Assembly: GCA_016858145.1 (NCBI GenBank)
Contig: JAEHOE010000248.1
Span: forward strand, 1 to 64,000
Origin: Edaphochlamys debaryana
Taxonomy: Eukaryota > Chlorophyta > Chlorophyceae > Chlamydomonadales
DNA length: 64,000 nucleotides
Direction of reading: 5' to 3'
The position numbers and the translations under genes are program-made. Below, in pieces: positions 1 through 11,003 of the stretch (position 1 is the first letter of the stretch; every line of letters starts with the position of its first letter). The notes beneath the pieces are model-generated. The model searched no databases. It saw only the letters and a list, made by a program, of their open reading frames with translations, and was not told where the DNA came from.

Positions 1-1345
1 GCTCAGTTCAGAATGCCGTCCATGTGCAATTCCTATAGCTAGCCTGCATGGTCCCAAGACTTGCACGTAGCAACCCTTGCCCAACACCAGCACTTTACAG
101 CGCCAGAGAGTAGCCTGCCCTTGGCCCAGGCAGGCGCTCTGCTGCATTCCAGTTTTGCAGCCGCAAGCCCCCGCCCGTACCCCTAAGCACCAACGCACGC
201 TCATGCTCAGTTCAGAATGCCGTCCGTTGCCAAGCCCTACAGCTAGCCTGCATTGGTCCCAAGACTTAGCACGTAGCAACCTTTGCCCCACCAGCACTTT
301 ACAGCGCCAGAGAGTCAGCCTGCCCTTGCCCAGGCAGGGCTCTGCTGCATCCAGTTTTGCAGCCGCAAGCCCCCGCCCGTACCCCCTAAGTACAACCAGC
401 ACTCATCATGCTCAGTTCAGAATGCCGTCCGTTGCAAGCCCTACAGCTAGCCTGCATTGGTCCCAAGACTTAGCACGTAGCAACTCTTGCCCAACACCAG
501 CACTTACAGCGCCAGAGAGTCGCCTGCCCTGGCCCAGGCAGGGCTCTGCTGCATTCCAGTTTTGCAGCCGCAAGCCCCCGCCCGTACCCCTAAGCACCGC
601 ACGCTCATGCTCAGTTCAGAATGCCGTCCGTTGCAAGCCCTACAGCTAGCCTGCATTGGTCCCAAGACTTGGCACGTAGCAACCCTTGCCCAACACCCAG
701 CACTTTACAGCGCCAGAGAGTCAGCCTGCCCTTGGCCCAGGCAGGCGCTCTGCTGCATTCCAGTTTTGCACCGCAAGCCCCCGCCCGTACCCCTAAGCAC
801 CGCCCGCTCATGCTCAGTTCAGAATGATGCCGTCCGTTGCAAGCCCTACAGCTAGCCTGCATTGGTCCCAAGACTTAGCACGTGCAACTCTTGCCCCAAC
901 ACCACTTAACAGCGCCAGAGAGTCAGCCTGCCCTTGGCCCAGGCAGGGCTCTGCTGCATTCCAGTTTTTGCAGCCGCAAGCCCCCGCCCACCGTACCCTA
1001 AGCACCGCACGCTCATGCTCAGTTCAGAATGCCGTCCGTTGCAAGCCCTACAGCTAGCCTGCATTGGTCCCAAGACTTGGCACGTAGCAACCCTTGCCCA
1101 ACACCAGCACTTTACAGCGCCAGAGAGTCAGCCTGCCCTTGGCCCGGCAGGCGCTCTGCTGCATTCCAGTTTTGCAGCCGCAAGCCCCCGCCCGTACCCC
1201 TAAGCACCGCACGCTCATGCTCAGTTCAGAATGCCGTCCGTTGCAAGCCCTACAGCTCCTGCCTCATTGGTCCCAAGACTTAGCACGTAGCAACTCTTGC
1301 CCAACACCAGCACTTTACAGCGCCAGAGAGTCAGCCTGCCCTTGC
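1..1345. repeat. 203-bp satellite array, left copy (about 7 units, continues off the window)
   Basis: Head-to-tail units of about 203 bp, each starting near a GTTCAGAATGCCGTCC motif and ending in CCCCTAAGCACC. Each unit holds a small palindrome, CCTGCC then GGCAGG around CTTGGCCCA. Units here carry many one-base gains and losses compared with the right-hand array at 8838-10983. Short open frames across the array are by-products of the repeat and are not genes. The array stops inside a unit where the KDZ gene's 3' flank begins. Confidence 0.95.
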
Positions 1346-1367
1346 CCGCGTCCCCTTGCCCTGGCTC

Positions 1368-4300
1368 TCACAAGTCCGGCAATGCGCATCGGGCCGCCAG
1401 GGTCTCAAACCTGGAGAGCAGTGCTGACATACGGCGCAGATGCAGCGATAGGATCCGCCCCTTGCTGCTAGTCGGCTCTACCCCTCCAGCGCGCCTGCTC
1501 CAGAAGGCCCACGCGGTAGCGGTAGTACGCCCCAGCGCGTCCCAGCTCCATGGCTAGAAGCTCAAGCTCCTCGCCGCACCTCAAGCGCTCCTTGCCACGC
1601 TCTGAACAGGACACCTCCATGCGGGCCGTGCTGCGCGTGGGCTGCGCCTCGCCATCAGGCTCGCCGCCCCAGGGGTACCGCTGGTTCAGCACGGCGTGGT
1701 ACGCATTGGCGCGGTCAAGCCCTGCTTCAGCTCGCCTGAAACTGCCCCAGGGACAGAGCTCCAGCTCATCAGCTGCTCCCACAGAGCTCGGCACTCGGCC
1801 CTTAGCCCGATTCTTCTCCTTGAGCGCCAGCTGCTGATGCTTGCGCCTGCCGCTTAGGTGCCGCACCACTTGCTCCATCGCATGCACGTCAACGACGGGC
1901 GTCCTGTCAGGCAGGAGAGGGGGGAGGGTGCCCAAGCGTGGTCTGAGGTATGAGCCTTACAGGCCTGCAACAGCCATACTGAGCGAACCATGGTTCCCCT
2001 GGAGCGAATCGTGTCGTTGACCCCGCCTCACCTCCACTTCCGTGAACAGCTTCCGTGAGCTCGCCCCGCGCCAGCTCAGACAGTGCCTCTGCCCAAGCCG
2101 CAGTGCCGGGCTCAAGGCCAGGGGTACCCGAGGCAACCACCACCCCGGCTCCGCTGCCAGCTCCGCCTGCAAGCGAGCGAGCTGCTCCTGGATGGTCCGC
2201 AGCAATGCGGGCCGCTGCCGGACAGGCACCGAGTCTGCGCCTGGGAACAGAAGCCCCAGTCGGACACCGTCTGAGCTGACGTCCACAGCATCATCGCGCT
2301 GCAGTTTGAGGAGGGCCAGCCGGCAGCGCACATACTCTCCGCGCACGGCTGCCGGCTGGTCCACGGCGGGCTGGTCCAATGCCTGCACTCGCTCAGTGCG
2401 GCTCGCCATCATTTGCTCGACCTGCAGACCCCATGCAAAGCACAACGTTAGTTACAAGCTGCCTCAGCAATTGAAGACACCGCCATAAGCTTCACCCACC
2501 TCGACAATGGTCCGGGTCCGAGGCCCTCTGCAAGAGCAGGGGTCAGCAGCGCGAATGCGGTGCTCCGCGGCCTGAGGGCTGCCTCACAGCGAACCCTCAT
2601 TCGCTCGAGGCTGCCAGGCAGGTCTGCGATGACGTCCAGGCAGTACAACCAGGCTACCCGCTCCAGGTGCGCTTCCCGGTGTGCCGGGCTCATGTACTGC
2701 GTGACGGCGCCGTGTGGCCCAAACACACTGTTGAAGATCTCAGCCGGCTCCCCACTTCCCCGACCAACGCCGGGGACGTAAGTTGTCCGAAGGCCTTCTG
2801 GCAGGGATAGCTGCGACACAGAAGCATGGGTTAACAGCAGCTAGCACTGTCCCAATCTGCCCATTGTTCGTTGCCAGCGTCCCCACCCTGTGCGCGTAGC
2901 GGTGCCACGGAGGGATGAGGTGCACCATGCCCCGCCAGCTCCTGCAGGGCTGGCGACTGGCGGTCCAGCCACTTGGCGTACGACTTGCTCCACCTGCAAC
3001 AATGCGTTACCGTGACTACGTGCGTGGTACCTACGCGGGACACCGCATGCGTTGGCCTCACCGGCACGCGATGTCATACCAACCAGAACCGCACAGCTGT
3101 GCTGGCCTTGAGTAGCGACCGGACCGCTGCCGTTGAGTAGGCGTGCCGCTCTCCCGAAAACAGATTCAGCAAGCGCAGAAGCACGCCATGCCGGCACACT
3201 GCGGCTCCAACCGCCGTGATCAGGTTCTGCAAATGTGGCAGCACACGTGTGGCAAACCTGGCTGTCAGCGCTGACCCCTCACAGCTGCTCACCTTCTTGG
3301 ACTCGGCTGCCAGCACCTGCACACAGGGACTACACGGTCAGCACGTTGGTACCGAGACCCAGCCAGGGCCCTGTGCCTCTATCCCCCACCTGGTCCGCGC
3401 TGAAGTTAGAGCAGTGCGTCACTCCAATTTGTTGTGCAGCGTGTCCATCATCTAGGACTGCCTGCACGCTCTGGTTGGAAAGGAAGAAGCGGCGCCTGCC
3501 CGGCTGCTTGTAAGCAGACGTGTAGCCTTTCTGGGACAGGAGGTTGGCCTTGAAGTTGCAATCGAAGTGGACGGAATGCAGCTCTGCGGGCCCAGGCCCA
3601 CTAATCTCCGGTCCACGAGCGCCCGCCAGCCAGTGCACCGACACGGCCGACCGCGGGTCCTGTCAGCCAGGGTCAAACGATGGGGCAGGCGTCAGTGAAC
3701 GAGAAGTCGGCCCGCGGGCGGATTCCTCATGCCCACAACCGCGCAAACCACGCACCTGCAGCCCCACGGGCAGCTGGGGCCCCGCCTCGGCCCCCGCCTG
3801 CTCCTGCTCCGCCTCCGCCCTCAGCTCAGGCTGTGGACCGGGGACCTGAGGTGCGAACGCCAGGGAGCGGGCAGGCAGGGAGGTGAGCAGACGGTGCAGG
3901 TGCCGCATCCAGGCGCGCAAACAGCAAGCGCCACGCTCCCTGGACCCAGGGCGGATCTCTCATGCCCACAACCGCGCAAACCACGCACCTGCAGCCCCAC
4001 GGGCAGCTGGGGCCCCGCCTCGGCCCCCGCCTGCTCCTGCTCCGCCTCCGCCCTCAGCTCAGGCTGTGGACCGGGGACCTGAGGTGCGAACGCCAGGGAG
4101 CGGGCAGGCGGGGAGGTGAGCAGACGGTGCAGGTGCCGCATCAAGGCGCACAAACAGCAAGCGCCACGCTCCCTGGACCCAGGGCGGATCTCTCATGCCC
4201 ACAACCGCGCAAACCACGCACCTGCAGCCCCACGGGCAGCTGGGGCCCCGCCTCGGCCCCCGCCTGCTCCTGCTCCGCCTCCGCCCTCAGCTCAGGCTGT

Positions 4301-7300
4301 GGACCGGGGACCTGAGGTGCGAACGCCAGGGAGCGGGCAGGCGGGGAGGTGAGCAGACGGTGCAGGTGCCGCATCCAGGCGCGCAAACAGCAAGTGCCAC
4401 GCTCCCTGGACCCAGGGCGGATCTCTCATGCCCACAACCGCGCAAAACCACGCACCTGCAGCCCCACGGGCAGCTGGGGCCCCGCCTCGGCCCCCGCCTG
4501 CTCCTGCTCCGCCCTCCGCCCTCAGCTCAGGCTGTGGACCGGGGACCTGAGGTGCGAACGCCAGGGAGCGGGCAGGCAGGGAGGTGAGCAGACGGTGCAG
4601 GTGCCGCATCCAGGCGCACAAACAGCAAGCGCCACGCTCCCTGGACCCAGGGCGGATCTCTCATGCCCACAACCGCGCAAACCACGCACCTGCAGCCCCA
4701 CGGGCAGCTGGGGCCCCGCCTCGGCCCCCGCCTGCTCCTGCTCCGCCTCCGCCCTCAGCTCAGGCTGTGGACCGGGGACCTGAGGTGCGAACGCCAGGGA
4801 GCGGGCAGGCGGGGAGGTGAGCAGACGGTGCAGGTGCCGCATCCAGGCGCGCAAACAGCAAGCGCCACGCTCCCTGGACCCAGGGCGGATCTCTCATGCC
4901 CACAACCGCGCAAACCACGCACCTGCAGCCCCACGGGCAGCTGGGGCCCCGCCTCGGCCCCCGCCTGCTCCTGCTCCGCCTCCGCCCTCAGCTCAGGCTG
5001 TGGACCGGGGACCTGAGGTGCGAACGCCAGGGAGCGGGCAGGCGGGGAGGTGAGCAGACGGTGCAGGTGCCGCATCAAGGCGCACAAACAGCAAGCGCCA
5101 CGCTCCCTGGACCCAGGGCGGATCTCTCATGCCCACAACCGCGCAAAACCACGCACCTGCAGCCCCACGGGCAGCTGGGGGCCCCGCCTCGGCCCCCGTC
5201 TGCTCCTGCTCCGCCTCCGCCCTCAGCTCAGGCTGTGGACCGGGGACCTGAGGTGCGAACGCCAGGGAGCGGGCAGGCGGGGAGGTGAGCAGACGGTGCA
5301 GGTGCCGCATCCAGGCGCACAAACAGCAAGCGCCACGCTCCCTGGACCCAGGGCGGATCTCTCATGCCCATAGCCGCGCAAACCACGCACCTGCAGCCCC
5401 ACGGGCAGCTGGGGCCCCGCCTCGGCCCCCGCCTGCTCCTGCTCCGCCTCCGCCCTCAGCTCAGGCTGTGGACCGGGGACCTGAGGTGCGAACGCCAGGG
5501 AGCGGGCAGGCGGGGAGGTGAGCAGACGGTGCAGGTGCCGCATCCAGGCGCGCAAACAGCAAGTGCCACGCTCCCTGGACCCAGGGCGGATCTCTCATGC
5601 CCACAACCGCGCAAACCACGCACCTGCAGCCCCACGGGCAGCTGGGGCCCCGCCTCGGCCCCCGCCTGCTCCTGCTCCGCCTCCGCCCTCAGCTCAGGCT
5701 GTGGACCGGGGACCTGAGGTGCGAACGCCAGGGAGCGGGCAGGCAGGGAGGTGAGCAGACGGTGCAGGTGCCGCATCAAGGCGCACAAACAGCAAGCGCC
5801 ACGCTCCCTGGACCCAGGGCGGATCTCTCATGCCCACAACCGCGCAAACCACGCACCTGCAGCCCCACGGGCAGCTGGGGCCCCCGCCTCGGCCCCCGCC
5901 TGCTCCTGCTCCGCCTCCGCCCTCAGCTCAGGCTGTGGACCGGGGACCTGAGGTGCGAACGCCAGGGAGCGGGCAGGCAGGGAGGTGAGCAGACGGTGCA
6001 GGTGCCGCATCAAGGCGCACAAACAGCAAGCGCCACGCTCCCTGGACCCAGGGCGGATCTCTCATGCCCATAGCCGCGCAAACCACGCACCTGCAGCCCC
6101 ACGGGCAGCTGGGGCCCCGCCTCGGCCCCCGCCTGCTCCTGCTCCGCCTCCGCCCTCAGCTCAGGCTGTGGACCGGGGACCTGAGGTGCGAACGCCAGGG
6201 AGCGGGCAGGCGGGGAGGTGAGCAGACGGTGCAGGTGCCGCATCCAGGCGCGCAAACAGCAAGTGCCACGCTCCCTGGACCCAGGGCGGATCTCTCATGC
6301 CCACAGCCGCGCAAACCACGCACCTGCAGCCCCACGGGCAGCTGGGGCCCCGCCTCGGCCCCCGCCTGCTCCTGCTCCGCCTCCGCCCTCAGCTCAGGCT
6401 GTGGACCGGGGACCTGAGGTGCGAACGCCAGGGAGCGGGCAGGCGGGGAGGTGAGCAGACGGTGCAGGTGCCGCATCCAGGCGCACAAACAGCAAGCGCC
6501 ACGCTCCCTGGACCCAGGGCGGATCTCTCATGCCCACAACCGCGCAAACCACGCACCTGCAGCCCCACGGGCAGCTGGGGCCCCGCCTCGGCCCCCGCCT
6601 GCTCCTGCTCCGCCTCCGCCCTCAGCTCAGGCTGTGGACCGGGGACCTGAGGTGCGAACGCCAGGGAGCGGGCAGGCGGGGAGGTGAGCAGACGGTGCAG
6701 GTGCCGCATCCAGGCGCACAAACAGCAAGCGCCACGCTCCCTGGACCCAGGGCGGATCTCTCATGCCCACAACCGAGCCAACCACGCACCTGCAGCCACA
6801 CGGGCAGCTGGGGCCCCGCCTCGGCCTCCGCCTGCTCCTGCTCCGCCTCCGCCCTCAGCTCAGGCTGTGGACCGGGGACCTGCGGCCTGCGGCAAGTCAC
6901 CGAGCAGCCACAGCACGGGCAACCGTTGCCGGCTCCCCTCGGCCACGACTCTATCGTGTGCTCGGGATACTCGTCAACAGCAGCTTCTCCTCCGAAGAAG
7001 AGCAGCAGCGACTGGCGGAAGCGCTGTCTGAGGGTTGTGCTTGAGACGGTATCGGGGCAGGGATACCCGTTGCGCCCCCAGTTGTCCAAGATGGACTGGC
7101 TGAAGGCCTCCGCCGAACCTTTGCGCGTACGAAAGCACAGGACGTCGTACATTTGCAGCATTGGTTTGTGCCACCAGAGCAAGCTCTGGCCCGAGCGCGA
7201 CAAGCCCAGGTTCCAGCCTGGCCGGGAGTCGGGCAGGCAGTCAGCCTGGGTAGGCTGCACATGGAGCCATAACCCACACGGCGCGCACCGGGACACCGGC

Positions 7301-7974
7301 ATCTGAACCTGGATCGGTTGGTCCCAGGTTACGATGGTCACAGGGCAGAGCTTTGGCGGCGACGCCTTGCTGCCGCAGCGCGGACACGCGGACACCACGA
7401 TGGCGGTCTGGCCGCGAAGCGCGCTGGCCGCGGCGGCATGCATCTCCCCTCGACAGGTCGCAGCTTCGGCATAGTGTTGCAGATAGCTAGCAAGGACCTC
7501 TCCTTCAGCAGGCAGGTCGTCGGGAAGCTCCTCATCGCCCTCAGCGTCGCTGTCGAGCGGTTCCTCTTCTCCTTCGCTCTCCTCGTCTAAGTTGTCGTGT
7601 CTATCATCACCACGGAAGAAATCGTCATCGTGGGCATTGTGGTCGACTAGTTTCGGGGCTATTGTCTTCTGTTGTTTCTTCTGCTGTTTGTGGGTGCCGC
7701 CGGAACCGCCAGGGCCGCTGCGCTTTCCTTCGTTGCCATCATTCCGTCTTTTGCGGTTCCTTTGCGCATTACGCAGGTCTCTCTCAATGGGGTCCTCTAG
7801 CTTGCCTTTGCCCATTGCAACACTGTTGCGGCATGTACGCAAGTACTTGTGCGGCTGTGCGTATGGCTGGCTCAGTACCCTGGCTACGGGGCAAGGAGTA
7901 GGGCTGCCCGCCATGCCGCGTACGGTCCGCGGGGGCCGTCGTCGGGACGCGCTGTTCCGCGCGCGCTCCTCCAC
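1368..7974 (-). pseudogene. KDZ transposase gene, left copy, frame broken by indels
   Basis: This is the same gene as the intact one at 11004-17598, with the same splice sites and domain order. It differs by many single-base insertions or deletions in the terminal exons, for example near 1490, 1600, 1710, 1785, 2050, 2135, 2515, 2553, 2780, 2885 and 2935, and by a few in the 233-bp array near 4445, 4512, 5145, 5180 and 5885. No indels were seen from about 5900 to 8164. The first coding segment (7974 down to about 6795) is therefore still open, while the catalytic and C-terminal exons are shifted. The left-heavy distribution fits poor read polishing near a contig end at least as well as true decay. 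Confidence 0.75.
3739..6880 (-). repeat. 233-bp exon-intron tandem array in the left KDZ gene (14 units)
   Basis: Fourteen units of 233 bp with the same order of unit variants as in the right copy at 13368-16505. Read on the minus strand, each unit has an acceptor ending in CACCTCAG, a 90-nt exon and a GTGCGTGG donor. A few units carry one extra base. In the right copy all units are exactly 233 bp. Confidence 0.93.
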
Positions 7975-8164
7975 GCAGCCCCTCTAGTTGTCAACCATAA
8001 CCCAATGCGAGCCTTGGGAGGCCGTTTGTGCGCGGGGCAAAATTGCGTCTGCAGAAAAGCCTCTCGGGCAGGCCGGCAGGCTGCCCGAGGAACCGGCACC
8101 CCGGGGGAAACTGGACCTGCCCGAGCCTAGGCGGGAGAGGGCTCGGGCAAGGCCTCATAGCTGT

Positions 8165-8834
8165 CCGCGGTGGTCCTCGACCTACTCCGTCGGAAGTCGA
8201 CCAGTTCCGATTGCCGCGGAACTGAAGCTATGGTGCAACGAGTGACACTTGCTGAGGTTTGTGCGGTCGGTTTGTGGAGTTGCTAGCTGGGGTGACAGAA
8301 TGCCTCCATTTTTGGCTTCCGGCATGTTGCCGACATGTTGACGTGGACACGGGCCAGGTGTGACACAGGCCAGAACGGCACTGCCGTAGCCATGCATATG
8401 TGTTACTTGTGCTATGTACGAAGTTTGGGGGCCATCGGATGACATCGGTTTGCAGGTATGGGTGAGGGACTCCCTTGGGGGTGGGGTCCGCGGTGGTCCT
8501 CGACCTAGTCCGTCCGAAGTCGACCTGTACCGATTGCCGCGAAACTGAAGCTATGGTGCAACGAGTGGTACTTGCGGAGGTTTGTGCGGGCGGTTTGTGG
8601 AGATGCTGGCTGGGGTGACAGAAGGCCTCTCGTCTCGGCCGCCGGCATGTTGCCGACATGTTGACACGGGCGAGGCGTGACGCTGGTCGCGTCGGAGCAG
8701 TGCAGGTGTGCAGATGCAGATACATACGCAATGACCCAACGCGCACACTCCGCTAGGGCCAGAGTTGAGGTCACGCAAGCACAAGATACCCTCCTAGGGC
8801 CGAAGGGGCCAGACGCCAGAGTGACCCCGTAACC
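8165..8834. repeat. 323-bp imperfect tandem dimer between the two KDZ units
   Basis: The block starting TCCGCGGTGGTCCTCGACCT near 8164 recurs near 8487. The two copies share the segments with GAAGCTATGGTGCAACGAGT, GTTTGTGGAG and the GCATGTTGCCGACATGTTGA palindrome-like stretch, and diverge towards their ends. It is not shared with the sequence right of the second KDZ unit. I see no gene; open frames here differ between the two copies. Confidence 0.85.
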
Positions 8835-8837
8835 CGT

Positions 8838-10983
8838 TCAGAATGCCGTCCATTGCAATTCCTATAGCTAGCCTGCCTTGGTCCCAAGACTTGGCACGTA
8901 GCAACCCTTGCCCAACACCAGCACTTTACAGCGCCAGAGAGTCAGCCTGCCCTTGGCCCAGGCAGGCGCTCTGCTGCATTCCAGTTTTGCAGCCGCAAGC
9001 CCCCGCCCGTACCCCTAAGCACCGCACGCTCATGCTCAGTTCAGAATGCCGTCCGTTGCAAGCCCTACAGCTAGCCTGCATTGGTCCCAAGACTTAGCAC
9101 GTAGCAACCCTTGACCAACACCAGCACTTTACAGCGCCAGAGAGTCAGCCTGCCCTTGGCCCAGGCAGGCGCTCTGCTGCATTCCAGTTTTGCAGCCGCA
9201 AGCCCCCGCCCGTACCCCTAAGCACCGCACGCTCATGCTCAGTTCAGAATGCCGTCCGTTGCAAGCCCTACAGCTAGCCTGCATTGGTCCCAAGACTTAG
9301 CACGTAGCAACCCTTGACCAACACCAGCACTTACAGCGCCAGAGAGTCAGCCTGCCCTTGGCCCAGGCAGGCGCTCTGCTGCATTCCAGTTTTGCAGCCG
9401 CAAGCCCCCGCCCGTACCCCTAAGCACCGCACGCTCATGCTCAGTTCAGAATGCCGTCCGTTGCAAGCCCTACAGCTAGCCTGCATTGGTCCCAAGACTT
9501 GGCACGTAGCAACCCTTGCCCAACACCAGCACCTTACAGCGCCAGAGAGTCAGCCTGCCCTTGGCCCAGGCAGGCGCTCTGCTGCATTCCAGTTTTGCAG
9601 CCGCAAGCCCCCGCCCGTACCCCTAAGCACCGCACGCTCATGCTCAGTTCAGAATGCCGTCCATTGCAATTCCTATAGCTAGCCTGCATTGGTCCCAAGA
9701 CTTGGCACGTAGCAACCCTTGCCCAACACCAGCACTTTACAGCGCCAGAGAGTCAGCCTGCCCTTGGCCCAGGCAGGCGCTCTGCTGCATTCCAGTTTTG
9801 CAGCCGCAAGCCCCCGCCCGTACCCCTAAGCACCGCACGCTCATGCTCAGTTCAGAATGCCGTCCGTTGCAAGCCCTACAGCTAGCCTGCATTGGTCCCA
9901 AGACTTAGCACGTAGCAACCCTTGCCCAACACCAGCACTTTACAGCGCCAGAGAGTCAGCCTGCCCTTGGCCCAGGCAGGGCTCTGCTGCATCCAGTTTT
10001 GCAGCCGCAAGCCCCCGCCCGTACCCCTAAGCACCGCACGCTCATGCTCAGTTCAGAATGCCGTCCGTTGCAAGCCCTACAGCTAGCCTGCATTGGTCCC
10101 AAGACTTAGCACGTAGCAACTCTTGCCCAACACCAGCACTTAACAGCGCCAGAGAGTCAGCCTGCCCTTGGCCCAGGCAGGGCTCTGCTGCATTCCAGTT
10201 TGCAGCCGCAAGCCCCCGCCCGTACCCCTAAGCACCGCACGCTCATGCTCAGTTCAGAATGCCGTCCGTTGCAAGCCCTACAGCTAGCCTGCATTGGTCC
10301 CAAGACTTGGCACGTAGCAACCCTTGCCCAACACCAGCACTTTACAGCGCCAGAGAGTCAGCCTGCCCTTGGCCCAGGCAGGCGCTCTGCTGCATTCCAG
10401 TTTTGCAGCCGCAAGCCCCCGCCCGTACCCCTAAGCACCGCACGCTCATGCTCAGTTCAGAATGCCGTCCGTTGCAAGCCCTACAGCTAGCCTGCATTGG
10501 TCCCAAGACTTAGCACGTAGCAACTCTTGCCCAACACCAGCACTTAACAGCGCCAGAGAGTCAGCCTGCCCTTGGCCCAGGCAGGGCTCTGCTGCATTCC
10601 AGTTTTGCAGCCGCAAGCCCCCGCCCGTACCCCTAAGCACCGCACGCTCATGCTCAGTTCAGAATGCCGTCCGTTGCAAGCCCTACAGCTAGCCTGCATT
10701 GGTCCCAAGACTTGGCACGTAGCAACCCTTGCCCAACACCAGCACTTTACAGCGCCAGAGAGTCAGCCTGCCCTTGGCCCAGGCAGGCGCTCTGCTGCAT
10801 TCCAGTTTTGCAGCCGCAAGCCCCCGCCCGTACCCCTAAGCACCGCACGCTCATGCTCAGTTCAGAATGCCGTCCGTTGCAAGCCCTACAGCTAGCCTGC
10901 ATTGGTCCCAAGACTTAGCACGTAGCAACTCTTGCCCAACACCAGCACTTTACAGCGCCAGAGAGTCAGCCTGCCCTTGGCCC
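8838..10983. repeat. 203-bp satellite array, right copy (about 10.6 units)
   Basis: Same monomer as at 1-1345, cleaner in length. A variant start, CCATTGCAATTCCTATAGC, marks the first unit (8843) and another at 9654, while the rest read CCGTTGCAAGCCCTACAGC. The alternation of AACCCTTGCC and AACTCTTGCC subtypes from about 9900 onward suggests growth by two-unit blocks. It ends at 10983 in mid-unit, directly at the 3' flank of the KDZ gene, so the satellite appears to be part of the transposon unit. Confidence 0.95.
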
Positions 10984-11003
10984 GCGTCCCCTTGCCCTGG
11001 CTC

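Larger units (their letters stand above)
1..8164 (-). mobile_element. KDZ transposon unit, left copy
   Basis: Satellite, KDZ transposase gene and transposon right end, in the same order as the unit at 8838-17788 at an offset of about 9.62-9.64 kb. Identity to the second copy ends at 8164/17788 just after CATAGCTGT, which defines the right end. The left end is not in the window. The last 100 bp hold the same paired CTCGGGCA/TGCCCGAG palindromes as the second copy. No target-site duplication could be recognised. Confidence 0.8.

Noticed and set aside
1..1345. Short proteins encoded by the 203-bp satellite
   Set aside because: The same peptide pieces recur in several frames with every monomer and are broken by length changes, so they reflect the repeat only.
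3739..6880. CRISPR-like array
   Set aside because: Units are 233-bp near-identical tandem repeats with no short repeat/unique spacer pattern, in a eukaryotic intron-exon context.
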